Below are positions 27,482-36,396 of a stretch of DNA of 64,000 nucleotides, in pieces. Under the pieces are notes generated by a model. The model had not been told where the DNA came from. It did no database searches and was given only the letters and a program-made list of their open reading frames with translations. Numbering within the stretch: position 1 is the first letter of the stretch; each line of letters starts with the position of its first letter. The DNA is from Chloroflexi bacterium TSY (GTDB lineage: Bacteria > Chloroflexota > Anaerolineae > Caldilineales > Caldilineaceae): NCBI GenBank assembly GCA_019217005.1, contig JAHBNG010000025.1, forward strand, positions 62,001-126,000. Direction: 5' to 3'. Both the position numbers and the translations under genes were made by a program.

Positions 27482-28138
27482 TCACGCGGGGCTTTGTAAT
27501 GGCACCCGCAAAAACACGCCGAACTCTTGGGCAATGTTGCAACTGATTCGGGCATGGACTTTGCCCTGTTCATCGTAAAAGCTTGTCCGTTCTGCCAATG
27601 AAAAGACCCCTTCATGCCAAATATTGGGGTGAATGTACAGCCCCTTTCCACCATCAACATAAAAGGCAACAAAATCATCCAGTTTTAGATCATCACCCGG
27701 TAACGCCAATGGCACAACAAAGGGCTTCTTCTCTAATGGAAAAAAGAGTTGTCCTCCATCAGGATGGTAATTGGCATGCCACAACAAAACCTGTGAGCGA
27801 TCTGTCCCTTCCTCTGTCTGACGTTTCGCCTGAGCAGGATTCTTTGACCAGCCAAGCAAATATTGATCATCGACCGCTTGATTCCGGCCAAACAAAACAT
27901 CACCTTCCCACCAAAAATCAAAGCGACCAGAGGTCGTCCCTGCCTCGTTTCCGGTCCCCGGATCAACAACACGCCATCCCTGCGCGGGCCACGTCACGAT
28001 CTCCAACGGGAACCCCCGATAATCATCCACCAACTGGCCATATCCCTCCAATGAATCCGCCGTGGCCCTCACCAACGGTACATCGTGCCAGGGCAATTCC
28101 CCCGGAACGTCTGGCGACAAATAATCAATCTTTTCCAT
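27482..28138 (-). CDS. Ureidoglycolate lyase-like cupin protein
   Basis: The 218-residue product (start at the ATG at 28138; GTG at 28150 is an alternative) looks like the AllA/ureidoglycolate lyase cupin family. An early TADSLEGYGQLVDD is followed by a central strand with WHANYHPDGGQLFFPLE, and VAFYVDGGKGLYIHPNIWHE provides the His-rich barrel edge. True AllA proteins are about 160 residues, so this is a longer relative. Known members cleave ureidoglycolate to glyoxylate and urea; the substrate here is uncertain. It lies downstream of the ABC operon and the guanidino-hydrolase cluster on the same strand, consistent with ureido or guanidino catabolism. Confidence 0.6.
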   Translation of the reverse strand: MEKIDYLSPDVPGELPWHDVPLVRATADSLEGYGQLVDDYRGFPLEIVTWPAQGWRVVDPGTGNEAGTTSGRFDFWWEGDVLFGRNQAVDDQYLLGWSKNPAQAKRQTEEGTDRSQVLLWHANYHPDGGQLFFPLEKKPFVVPLALPGDDLKLDDFVAFYVDGGKGLYIHPNIWHEGVFSLAERTSFYDEQGKVHARISCNIAQEFGVFLRVPLQSPA

Positions 28139-28210
28139 ACCCTTATCCACTCTCCTCGCAATCCATACTTGATAGCGACAAACAATCAGCCTTTTCTACA
28201 CATTACAACT

Positions 28211-28243
28211 CGCATTGCGTGTTGCGTCTTGCGTGTACCAGTA
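28211..28243 (+). repeat. Half of a family E repeat
   Basis: CGCATTGCGTGTTGCGTCTT and the following GCGTGTACCAGTA match one end of the elements at 38445-38621 and 52890-53031. The other end is absent within 300 bp. Confidence 0.55.
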
Positions 28244-28343
28244 GGGATAGTTATTCTATAGATGAGCCTAAATCCGCTCCATTTCCTCCCCCTACTCTGT
28301 AATCCACGGCCCAAATTCGCTCAATCCGTTCCAAGATCCTAGC

Positions 28344-30305
28344 TTACTCTTGCGCGACAAAATGTCCAGGTTCAACCTCATTTAACGTGACTAACTCTGG
28401 CTCATCTCCCACACGACGAATCGGGCTCGGAATTTCACCCGTCAACAAAGGTCGTTCCTTACGTTGACTTGGATCGGCAATCGGGACAGCAGAGAGTAAC
28501 TTCTGCGTATAAGAATGTTTTGGGTTATTGAATACTGCCTGCCGGGGTCCAATCTCAACAATCTGTCCCAAATACATAACTGCTACGCGGTGGCTCACTC
28601 GTTCGACCACAGCCATATCGTGTGAGATAAAGAGATAAGAGAGTCCCAATTCGGGGTGGTTCAGAATTAGGTTTACACTTTTGATACATAGACAAAAATC
28701 TATATGAGGTCATTTTCTGCCTGAGCATGGCTCAAATTAGAAAATATAAACATCTTTTCTCTTTGCAAAAATGTAAACCTAATTGTCCGCCTAAAATGAA
28801 CCACCCCCCCCATATTCCTGCTGTAAATCCATCAGTAAATTGATCACTTGAGCCTGAATCGACACATCCAAAGCAGAAACAGCCTCGTCCGCAACGATTA
28901 GCTTGGGATTGAGCGCCAGCGCCCGTGCGATACAGATACGTTGGCGCTGCCCTCCAGAAAACTGATGGGGATATTGATATTGTTGCTCTGGCGACAGTCC
29001 CACCTGTTTAAAAAGCTGGGTGACCCGCGTCTCTAGCTCTTGCCCTTGGGCAACTTTATGCACGCGCAAGGGCAGCGCAACGGATTCACCAACACGACGA
29101 CGTGGATCCAGACTCGCAAAGGGATCTTGAAAGATCATCTGCATTTGACGGCGGTAGGGGCGCATCTGGCGAGACGAAAGCTTTGTAATATCAACTCCGT
29201 CAAGCAAAATCGTGCCAGACGTTGGTTCATGCAACTTGAGAATGACGTTGGCCAGCGTCGATTTGCCACATCCGCTTTCGCCAACAACACCCAAGGTTTC
29301 GCCTGGTGCGATCGTAAGCGAAACACTTTCAACGGCGTGTACTCTGCGTCTACCTTTCAATGGAAACCGTTTTGTTAGCACTCGTACCTCCACCAGTGGT
29401 GCCGCTTCATAGTCAGGCTTGCGCTGCATCTCCACACGCATGGGAACCAGCGCATCTGTCACGAGTTGGAACTTTGCGGGGTACTCTTGATCCGTCATGC
29501 TGCCCAGCCGCGGCACAGCGTTCAATAAAGCTTTGGTATATTCTTTCTGGGGTGCCTCAAAAATATGGTTGACTTCCCCAACTTCCATTCGCTGCGCGTT
29601 GCGCATCACCAAAGCACGATCAGCAACCTCCGCCACAACACCCATGTCGTGCGTAATCAGGATGACGGCTGTATTTAACTCTTGCTGTAGCTCATGGATC
29701 AAACTCAGGATTTGGGCTTGAATGGTCACATCTAGAGCCGTGGTTGGTTCATCTGCAATGAGAATTGCCGGATCGCACGAAAGCGCCATCGCGATCATCA
29801 TACGTTGGCGCATTCTGCCGGAAAGCTGATGGGGATATTCAGTCAAACGTTTTTGCGCGTTGGGAATCCGCACGAGGTCCAGCATCTCTTGTGCTCGTAT
29901 CCGTGCCTGTTTACGAGTGACTTGTTGGTGCAAGATGATCGTTTCCATGATCTGATCACCAACTGTGTAGACAGGGTTTAGACTCGTCAATGGTTCTTGA
30001 AAGATCATGGAAATGTGGTTGCCGCGTATCTGACGCATCACCGATTCTGGCTGCTGAACGAGATCAACTGTCGTCCCATCCGCCTGTTGGAACCATACTT
30101 GGCCATTTGTGATCCGCCCCCGCGATCCCAGTGCCACCAGACGCATAATCGAGAGGGCCGTCACCGACTTGCCCGAACCAGATTCACCCACAATGGCCAG
30201 GGTTTCACCTTCATGCAGATCAAAAGAAAGCCCATCGACCGCTGTGAAGCTACCAAATTTAGCGGTGAGGTAATTGACTTGTAGAACCGGTCTCGAATTG
30301 CCCAT
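28344..30305 (-). pseudogene. Fused DppD-DppF-type peptide ABC transporter ATPase, interrupted by a family A element
   Basis: Starting at 30305 the product has two ABC ATPase domains: Walker [13 protein letters not shown] (first) and [12 protein letters not shown] (second). Signature motifs are [12 protein letters not shown] (the first domain has R in place of the usual G) and [12 protein letters not shown]; Walker B are ILIADEPT and [12 protein letters not shown]. The reading frame runs into the 155-bp element and ends at YGGGGSF. The remainder, [20 protein letters not shown] with the C-terminal oligopeptide-type extension, lies at 28344-28649. Without the element about 600 residues would be encoded, the normal size for such fusions. 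The truncated form lacks the second D-loop and H-loop, so activity is probably lost. It belongs to the operon headed by the lipoprotein gene at 36137. Confidence 0.88.
28653..28807 (+). repeat. Family A 155-bp element, copy 3, inside the ABC ATPase gene
   Basis: It has the same ends and length as copies 1 and 2 and nearly the same sequence. The flanks CCCAATTC (left) and CCCCATAT (right) are only partly alike, so a target duplication is not exact here. Later mutation or a changed insertion site would explain this. Confidence 0.9.
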
Positions 30306-30316
30306 TGGTTTGCTCT

Positions 30317-31222
30317 CTATCGGTCCCGTAGCTTCGGATTAAAAGCATCATTCAATCCATCTCCGATCAGGCTAATGCTCAAAACCGTCACAAAGATTGC
30401 TATCCCAGGAATGGCCACCGCCCACCAGGCGTCCAATATGTAAGGGCGGTTATAACCAATCATGGAACCCCAACTCACCACATTTGGATCTCCCAATCCG
30501 AGAAAGCTCAAACCGGCTTCAAACAGAATGGCCACACCTACTACTAATGTGGCTGAAACAATCAGCGGCGGTAATGCGTTGGGGAGAATCACCTGCCAGA
30601 TCAGCCAGGAATCGCTCGTTCCAATCGAACGGGCGGCGGCCACATATTCCAGATTCTTTATTTTCAAGAACTCTGCCCGCGTCAGGCGCGCGGTTTGTGG
30701 CCAACTGACGATGCCAATTGCAATGGCAATCGTCGTTAGCGTTGGGGAGAAAAGCGCCACGATTACCATCGCAAAAAGCAAGGCGGGCAACACCTGAAAG
30801 AACTCGGTGATCCGCATCAGAACCTCATCCACCCAACCGCCATAATATCCGGCTAGCGCCCCGACCACAATGCCAATGAAGACAGTGATCGCAGCCGCCG
30901 TCGCCCCAACCAAGAGGGTCGAATCGCCACCATCGATCAGGCCCGCCAAGAGGTCACGTCCTAAATAGTCAGTGCCCAATGGGACCGTTTCATTTTCGCC
31001 AGGTGGAGTGAGGGGTGCCCAAACAATCTTGAAGGAGTCGACAACGTAAAGATATGGACCCAGCAGCGCGACGAGTAGAACAATCGCAAACAAGAGTAGT
31101 CCGAGCACTGCCGCTTTGTTGCGCACAAACATGCGCCAGGCTTCGCGCATTGGGCTGTAGGCGAAAGTAACAGACTCATTCTGTCGCATAATCATTTCTT
31201 GGTTGCGTAAAGAATTGATCAT
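30317..31222 (-). CDS. Peptide ABC transporter permease, DppC/OppC type
   Basis: The 301-residue protein has six hydrophobic segments. The EAA loop region is [21 protein letters not shown], followed by [15 protein letters not shown], the coupling sequence that contacts the ATPases. The N-terminus ([20 protein letters not shown]) is typical of the DppC family. ATG codons at 31192 and 31186 are alternative starts. It lies 11 bp upstream of the ATPase gene. It is separated from its partner permease (33508-34494) by 2.3 kb of mobile and toxin-like DNA, so its expression may no longer follow the operon promoter. Confidence 0.9.
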   Translation of the reverse strand: MINSLRNQEMIMRQNESVTFAYSPMREAWRMFVRNKAAVLGLLLFAIVLLVALLGPYLYVVDSFKIVWAPLTPPGENETVPLGTDYLGRDLLAGLIDGGDSTLLVGATAAAITVFIGIVVGALAGYYGGWVDEVLMRITEFFQVLPALLFAMVIVALFSPTLTTIAIAIGIVSWPQTARLTRAEFLKIKNLEYVAAARSIGTSDSWLIWQVILPNALPPLIVSATLVVGVAILFEAGLSFLGLGDPNVVSWGSMIGYNRPYILDAWWAVAIPGIAIFVTVLSISLIGDGLNDAFNPKLRDR

Positions 31223-31334
31223 CCACCATTGCTATGAACTCCATAAAATCACATTCCCTTACTAAGCAATGACCAAATTTACAGAAAATCTGACACACGT
31301 CCATAGAATCTATTATTAGAGTTTATCCAAGGCC

Positions 31335-31719
31335 TTACAATAAGATCTCGACACTACTTGCGGGCCCATTTAACGTAAGATGAAATTGGTTTAGGATATC
31401 TCGACCTAAAATAATCTCTGTCAGACCTCGATTGCCGACGACTTCAACTCGTTCAAATTTCTGACTACAGATTCTGTAAAGAAACAAAATATAGATAAGA
31501 TACACTATAGAGTCCTGTTATGCCTCGGATCGTTATTTCCTCACCCCGACGGGCTCGCACTTGATCTAAAATATGAAGCGGAATCAATGTGGCATCCGCA
31601 CCAGAATCAACCAAAGCGGTGAAGCTCAATTCTGGATTCGAACGAACACGTCCAATTTGTATATCTATAACCGGCATAGCAGGGAGATGGCTACTATCGT
31701 ATTCATAGGTATATAGCAT
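31335..31719 (-). pseudogene. Retropepsin-like aspartic protease, frameshifted
   Basis: From 31719 the product has MPVIDIQIGRVRSN and the retropepsin motif ALVDSGADATLIPLHIL, then continues to about GITGLYSV. Near 31510 the frame changes. The rest, FERVEVVGNRGLTEIILGRD followed by ILNQFHLTLNGPAS, lies in the next frame and ends at 31335. Joined, it would be about 125 residues, the usual size of these small bacterial retropepsins. The gene follows the 31723-32157 gene by 3 bp, a pairing common in Chloroflexota and cyanobacteria. A single-base error would restore it. Confidence 0.7.
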
Positions 31720-31722
31720 CCA

Positions 31723-32157
31723 TCACCTCTGAACAATTCGAAAAGATGGTACGCGGATTGTACGAATCGGCTTATCTCTGACTTGGGTCATATAAACAAA
31801 TTCGTCTGGATATTTTGTGTCAATACGATCATAAAGCTCATCGAAATCCTCATCGTAATCAATCAATTTACCGCTATAGATTGCAACATATTGACCAAAA
31901 TATTCTTTTTTGAGTTGTGGATGCAACCGAATATATGCCAGAGTCTCCTCATCAAAGTCGAATTCCCCTAGCGAATCGTCAATAGCATCATCACGTGTGT
32001 CTAATTGTTGTACAACACCCTTTTGACCTCTATTTGCCACAATTTGATTGAGAATCTCAGCAGCAAACTCTTCCAATGCTTGACTACGCTCGGCAGCGAG
32101 CTGACTCAGTTGTTCAAGGACTTCATCAGACATGGTCAGGGTTAATTGGCGATTCAT
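31723..32157 (-). CDS. Hypothetical protein with antitoxin-like N-terminus, paired with retropepsin gene
   Basis: The 144-residue protein begins MNRQLTLTMSDEVLEQLSQL and resembles ribbon-helix-helix DNA-binding antitoxins up to about residue 45. The C-terminal half, EYFGQYVAIYSGKLIDYDED followed by FDELYDRIDTKYPDEFVYMT, resembles the DUF5678 type. Such proteins usually precede a retropepsin-like protease gene, as here. Function is unknown. An anti-toxin or substrate role for the protease has not been shown. Confidence 0.65.
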   Translation of the reverse strand: MNRQLTLTMSDEVLEQLSQLAAERSQALEEFAAEILNQIVANRGQKGVVQQLDTRDDAIDDSLGEFDFDEETLAYIRLHPQLKKEYFGQYVAIYSGKLIDYDEDFDELYDRIDTKYPDEFVYMTQVRDKPIRTIRVPSFRIVQR

Positions 32158-32211
32158 ATCAACCTCTTGAGACTATAAGGCTTTTCCAGAAAATAAAATA
32201 TCCAATTCGAT

Positions 32212-33141
32212 GTGAAAAGCATAGATATCACAGGGTTCTGGCGACCGAAGCGGCAAGGGAAAGTGAACCGACTCTATAACTCAACGGCTCGTCGGGCATT
32301 GCCCGCGCTCATCTTTGGAGTGATGATAAGCTCGGGGGAGATAGGCGGGAAACGAGTGCCACTGCTCAAGGCAATCATGAGATGCGAGGTAGGCACAAAG
32401 GAAAGTGAGTTTCGGAAAAAGCTGCTGAAAGAGACGAAGAAATCACTGGAGTCAGACGAAGTGGCGGTGGTCGATGCCGGGTTTACAATCAGAGAAATGC
32501 TAGAAAGCGACGTCGACCGATTTGTCCTTCGGGAAGCGATTAACTGCACAGCGCGCCGCAATGAGTTACCCGAACGTAAGGAAAAAGGCAGACCACCCGA
32601 ATATGGTGATATTGTGCGTCCGCTCTCTCGATGCTATAGTGGTCGCCTGATTCGCTATCAAGCATGGCACAATCTCGTCCCCAGGACAACCAAGGTGGAT
32701 ACAGCCAACCGCACCTATTCGATTTACGTCTTTCAGGATCCTGCTTATCACACACCTTTGGTTCTGGCGACCGTCATGGCTTTACAAGCTGAAACCATTT
32801 ATCTTTTCTATCTGGAGCGCTGGCCTGTTGAACATCCCCCCTTGGCTTCCAAGCAGATGATTGGCTTACATCGTCAATTTGTTCATGCCGATGAGGCTTG
32901 TTTCCGCTTACCTGAACTGGGGAATCTTCTTTCCCATTTAGCCGCTTCTCTTCCTCCCATACCGACTGGCTACTGGGATCGAGAGCCTCAAGCCACTCCC
33001 GGCAGGCTGCGCCGTGTTCTCTCGAGTGCTCTTTTTCCAACTCCTGACCAACTCGACCCTGACTTTCGGAAAAAGGCCTCGGTTTCACACCATTTACCTA
33101 AAGGCGTTCTCGCTCATCGCCGCCTCAATGCCGCTGCTTAA
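32212..33141 (+). pseudogene. IS4-like transposase, N-terminally truncated
   Basis: An open frame of 309 residues begins at GTG 32212 (MKSIDITGFWRPK) and runs uninterrupted to SHHLPKGVLAHRRLNAAA. It contains DEVAVVDAGFTIREMLES, and FYLERWPVEHPPLASKQ with the Y-(2)-R-(3)-E-(6)-K signature. It is the only copy without internal frameshifts, but it lacks roughly 120 N-terminal residues compared with the other two. It therefore shows the correct reading frame for the family rather than an active enzyme. Confidence 0.72.
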
Positions 33142-33250
33142 ACTAGCCGAGCACTATTTTTACATTTTATCCCGTTTTTTCAGGGTGGATTCTTTTTTCC
33201 GCCCCTTTCGGTTTGCCCTTTGTCACTCAAGCCTTTACCAGAAAGTAAAG
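32212..33250 (+). mobile_element. IS4-like insertion sequence, 5'-truncated copy
   Basis: It matches the other two copies from within the transposase to the right end (CCTTTACCAGAAAGTAAAG). About 460 bp of the left part, with the terminal repeat and N-terminal coding region, are missing. Similarity begins at GTGAAAAGCATAG (32212). The left junction follows directly on the leader of the gene at 32157, so the deletion or one-ended insertion happened there. Confidence 0.78.
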
Positions 33251-33270
33251 TAAATAACTACATCGAATAT

Positions 33271-33368
33271 GGCTCATCTATGGAAAATGTCTTTCTTCTA
33301 GAAAGTGCATAAATATGTGATCAAACTGTCGAATGATCAATGAATTGCACGCTTTCGTCTGATGAGCG
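33271..33368 (-). repeat. Family B 98-bp element, copy 2 (inverted)
   Basis: It is 98 bp long, in reverse orientation to copies 1 and 3, and has ends GCTCATC / GATGAGC. The flanks TCGAATAT and TCTAACAT agree at 6 of 8 positions, which suggests an old, decayed target duplication. Confidence 0.8.
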
Positions 33369-33410
33369 TCTAACATAGCCAGTTTCGTTTGGCTTGTCTA
33401 CCACATATTA

Positions 33411-33507
33411 TATACCGCACTAGCTCATAAACTTAAAATAAATTCGTCACTTCTACTCGACTGAAATCGGTCAAATTTACTTTAAGTTTATGGCAGTGCT
33501 CAGTATA
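33411..33507. repeat. 97-bp imperfect palindrome next to the permease gene
   Basis: The left arm TATACCGCACTAGCTCATAA with following ACTTAAA faces TTTAAGTTTATGGCAGTGCT with following CAGTATA. It ends immediately before the permease stop codon, so it probably acts as or replaced a terminator. The left end TATACCGCACT also occurs alone at 743 and 58875. Confidence 0.6.
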
Positions 33508-34494
33508 TCATGATCGCTGGCTCCCAATCGTAATCCGTGGGTCGATCAACTGATAACAAAAATCAGTGACCAAATTCGCCACAATGACAATGATAGAGGA
33601 AAAGAGCAGGATCCCCAGCACGGTGGGAAAATCGCGCCGGAGAATCGAGTCAAACGCCAAAGTGCCTAATCCTGGCCAGTTAAAAACAGCCTCCACCAAG
33701 ACGGCACCAGACAACAAGCTTCCAAACTGAAGCCCCGCCAACGTTACGACGGGCAAGATAGCATTGCGTAGGGCATGTTTGCCAATCACGACAGATTCAG
33801 ACAACCCTTTGGCACGAGCTGTCCGAATATAGTCGGCTCCCAGCACTTCCAACATGCTGGCACGAGAGATCCGACTATACTGAGCCAGATAGATGATAGC
33901 CAGCGTAAAAGCAGGCAAGACAAGATGATGGGCCACGTCCAATGCCCGACCAATGGGTCCTCCTTGAAATGTGATGTCGCGCATGTCGGAGACGGGGAAA
34001 ATGGGAATTATCGACGCAAAGAGGATGATCAGCATGAGGCCCGACCAGAAGACGGGCATCGAATAGCCGATCAAGGAGAGCACGGTGACGACACTGCTAA
34101 AGAGCCCATCGGGATTGCGTGAGGCCAACACGCCCAACAATGTGCCTCCAACGATCGCCATCAGCAACGCTGTCACCACCAACAGTAAGGTTGGCCAGAC
34201 GCGTGTCAAAATCAATTGCGCAACGGGTGTATTGTAAAAGAATGACTGTCCCAAGTCGCCCTGCAACACCCGTCCCAAATAGACAGCCAATTGTGTCGTG
34301 ATCGGCTGATCCAATCCATATGCAGCCCGGATACTGTCAAGCATCTCCTCGGTTGCGCCGCCCATCTCACCGGCAATCACTTCTGCTGGATCGCCTGGTG
34401 CCAGATGAATCAGCAAAAAGTTTAATACTATGACGGCTAAAATCAGGCCGATTGCATTAAAGAGACGACGGGTTAAGGTTCGAAACAGATTCAT
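33508..34494 (-). CDS. Peptide ABC transporter permease, DppB/OppB type
   Basis: The 328-residue protein has six hydrophobic segments. FLLIHLAPGDPAEVIAGEMG near the N-terminus is the DppB hallmark, and YIRTARAKGLSESVVIGKHA followed by LRNAILPVVTLAGLQFG is the ATPase-coupling EAA loop. It lies 5 bp after the substrate-binding protein gene, so the pair is co-transcribed. The DppC partner and ATPases follow downstream only after a 2.3-kb inserted patch. Confidence 0.93.
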   Translation of the reverse strand: MNLFRTLTRRLFNAIGLILAVIVLNFLLIHLAPGDPAEVIAGEMGGATEEMLDSIRAAYGLDQPITTQLAVYLGRVLQGDLGQSFFYNTPVAQLILTRVWPTLLLVVTALLMAIVGGTLLGVLASRNPDGLFSSVVTVLSLIGYSMPVFWSGLMLIILFASIIPIFPVSDMRDITFQGGPIGRALDVAHHLVLPAFTLAIIYLAQYSRISRASMLEVLGADYIRTARAKGLSESVVIGKHALRNAILPVVTLAGLQFGSLLSGAVLVEAVFNWPGLGTLAFDSILRRDFPTVLGILLFSSIIVIVANLVTDFCYQLIDPRITIGSQRS

Positions 34495-34499
34495 GCTCT

Positions 34500-36137
34500 C
34501 TATTGGGTCACAAACACCTCATCCATCGGTGCCATCATGCCCCAGATGCCATTGGGAACATTGCCGATGCGGTTGTTGTAACCAGTGTGGTAGGGCAATG
34601 TGTTGATCCAATAGAGCGGCAGTTCGTCAGCCACAATCTCTTGAAATTCGGCATAGAGGGCCTTGCGAGTTTCTTCGTCTGTCGCTTGTCCTGCCTGGTT
34701 GAGCAACTCATCTACCCGTTCATTGGCATAGCTTTGCGTATTCGACCAGATCACACCTTCCACAATGTTGGTACTCATATAAGTACGGTGAACACCAATT
34801 ACTGGATCACCCCAATTGAAGACAATGTCCATCGTCAAATCGAATTCGTGATTGCTGACGCGCTGTGCCCAAGTGGGGAAGTCAGGAGCGGCTCGTACTT
34901 CGATGTCAATTCCGACCTCGGCCAGTTGCGATTTCAAATATTCCGCCACTGTCTGCTGCTGCTCAGGTGCACCAGGAATGTAGTCAACGGTCAGAGAAAA
35001 GCGGGTGCCGTCTGCATCTGCTTCGTAACCAGCTTCATCCAACATCGCATTGGCCTTCTCCAAATCGACATCGTAAGGTTCAATATTTGGGTTTGCGTAG
35101 GGGCTGCTCGACACGATCGGACCGATGGCTGGCTGTGAGAATCCCGCGTGCAAAGCACCCGTAATGAAATCTCGATCGACAGCATACGCAATTGCTTGAC
35201 GCACCATCTTGTTCGACAGAATCTCGTGTTTGTGGTTGAAGGCCAGCCAGTTAACGGGCCCCACGGCCGCATAGCCCTCACTCGTCACGCTTAAGTTTTC
35301 ATGTTCGCCAATGCGCTGAATGTCGCGCGACTGTGTCATGAATGCGATCATATCGATCTCGCCCCGCTCCATGCTGAGCAACAGACTGTTGTTGTCGGGA
35401 TTGATCTTGATGATGATCTGATCTAGATAGGGACGGTCTTCGATGAAGAAGTCTTCGTAGCGTTCTAAAATGATGTTTTCACCAGGCACATGCTCGACCA
35501 ATTTGAATGGACCCGAACCAATCGGGTCCGTATTGCGTGGGTGTGTCTTCATGTCCTGACCATCATCAAAGATATGCTTGGGAATGACGGGGAGCAAGGC
35601 CGAAGACATGGCGAGCAAAATGGCCGGATGTGGATGCTCTAGATTGATCACAGCCGTTAGCTCATCTGGTGTATCAACACTCGTAACCGGTGCATACATA
35701 GACTTGAACGGATGATTCGCCTGCACAGTTGCAATGGAGAACGCGACATCCGCTGATGTAATCGGTTCGCCATCATGAAAAGTCGCTCCCTCCACCAAAC
35801 GCAGTGTGACACTTAGACCATCATCAGCCACTTCCCAGCTCTCTGCTAGATAAGGGTGGGGCTGCCAATTTTCATCGTAGCGTAGTGGGCTAGCAAAGAT
35901 CTGGGTGCCAGGAATCGCCGTTGCAATCCCCGACTGTACAGATGGATTTAAGTGACGCGGTACCTGGGTCGTGCCGATGAGTAGCGTTCCACCCATTTGT
36001 GGCTCACCCGCCATTGCGGCACCGCTATCAGAACCAGTTGCAGTTCCTGTATCTGGCGCAGGTGCCGCTGCCGGACACGCAGTCAACAAAAGAGTCAATG
36101 CGACAAAGACAAAAAAAGATTTGCGTAGATGTTTCAT
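34500..36137 (-). CDS. Peptide/opine-type ABC transporter substrate-binding lipoprotein (family 5)
   Basis: The 545-residue protein begins with a lipoprotein signal MKHLRKSFFVFVALTLLLTA; Cys21 follows as the lipidation site (LLTAC). Residues from about 55 match the family 5 extracellular solute-binding fold, which has an EPLxYD-like opening (ASPLRYDENWQPHPYLAESW), the ATFHDGEPITSADVAFS region and NKMVRQAIAYAVDRD. These proteins bind di- or oligopeptides, opines or nickel chelates. A strong ribosome binding site (GGAGGAG) precedes the ATG. A family C repeat sits 10 bp upstream. Linkage to a DDAH-type hydrolase and an alanine dehydrogenase suggests an amino-acid-derived ligand. Confidence 0.92.
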   Translation of the reverse strand: MKHLRKSFFVFVALTLLLTACPAAAPAPDTGTATGSDSGAAMAGEPQMGGTLLIGTTQVPRHLNPSVQSGIATAIPGTQIFASPLRYDENWQPHPYLAESWEVADDGLSVTLRLVEGATFHDGEPITSADVAFSIATVQANHPFKSMYAPVTSVDTPDELTAVINLEHPHPAILLAMSSALLPVIPKHIFDDGQDMKTHPRNTDPIGSGPFKLVEHVPGENIILERYEDFFIEDRPYLDQIIIKINPDNNSLLLSMERGEIDMIAFMTQSRDIQRIGEHENLSVTSEGYAAVGPVNWLAFNHKHEILSNKMVRQAIAYAVDRDFITGALHAGFSQPAIGPIVSSSPYANPNIEPYDVDLEKANAMLDEAGYEADADGTRFSLTVDYIPGAPEQQQTVAEYLKSQLAEVGIDIEVRAAPDFPTWAQRVSNHEFDLTMDIVFNWGDPVIGVHRTYMSTNIVEGVIWSNTQSYANERVDELLNQAGQATDEETRKALYAEFQEIVADELPLYWINTLPYHTGYNNRIGNVPNGIWGMMAPMDEVFVTQ

Positions 36138-36147
36138 TTCTCCTCCT

Positions 36148-36228
36148 AAGAACCTATCCGAAAAATGGTTATAAGTCCAACCAGTTTCTCGAGAGAGATC
36201 ATACCGTCACAGAACTTTTCGGATAAGC
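36148..36228 (+). repeat. Family C palindromic repeat, copy 3
   Basis: The 81-bp copy has ends AAGAACCTATCCGAAAAA and ACTTTTCGGATAAGC and the direct pentamer CTAAG at both flanks. It occupies the promoter-proximal leader of the substrate-binding protein gene. Confidence 0.78.
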
Positions 36229-36257
36229 TCTAAGTGCGGTCTTGGTCATCGTCTCGG

Positions 36258-36287
36258 CCAATTGTAGAACAAACAGCTTGTTTGTTC
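36258..36287 (+). repeat. 30-bp repeat with hairpin, copy 2
   Basis: It is identical over 30 bp to 21542-21571, including GAACAAAC-AGCTT-GTTTGTTC. It lies between the DDAH-type gene and the ABC operon. Confidence 0.7.
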
Positions 36288-36396
36288 CGCATTACGAACG
36301 AATAAATTTCGTTAACTCGGCGCTGAAACACGCCCCCAAACTAAAGTACATCCAAACCCCGTTTAACCATGATTTCTTTTTTCGTCATGGATGCTC

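Noticed and set aside
28653..28807. Exact target duplication at family A copy 3
   Set aside because: The flanks CCCAATTC and CCCCATAT match only partly, so an 8-bp duplication is not claimed there.
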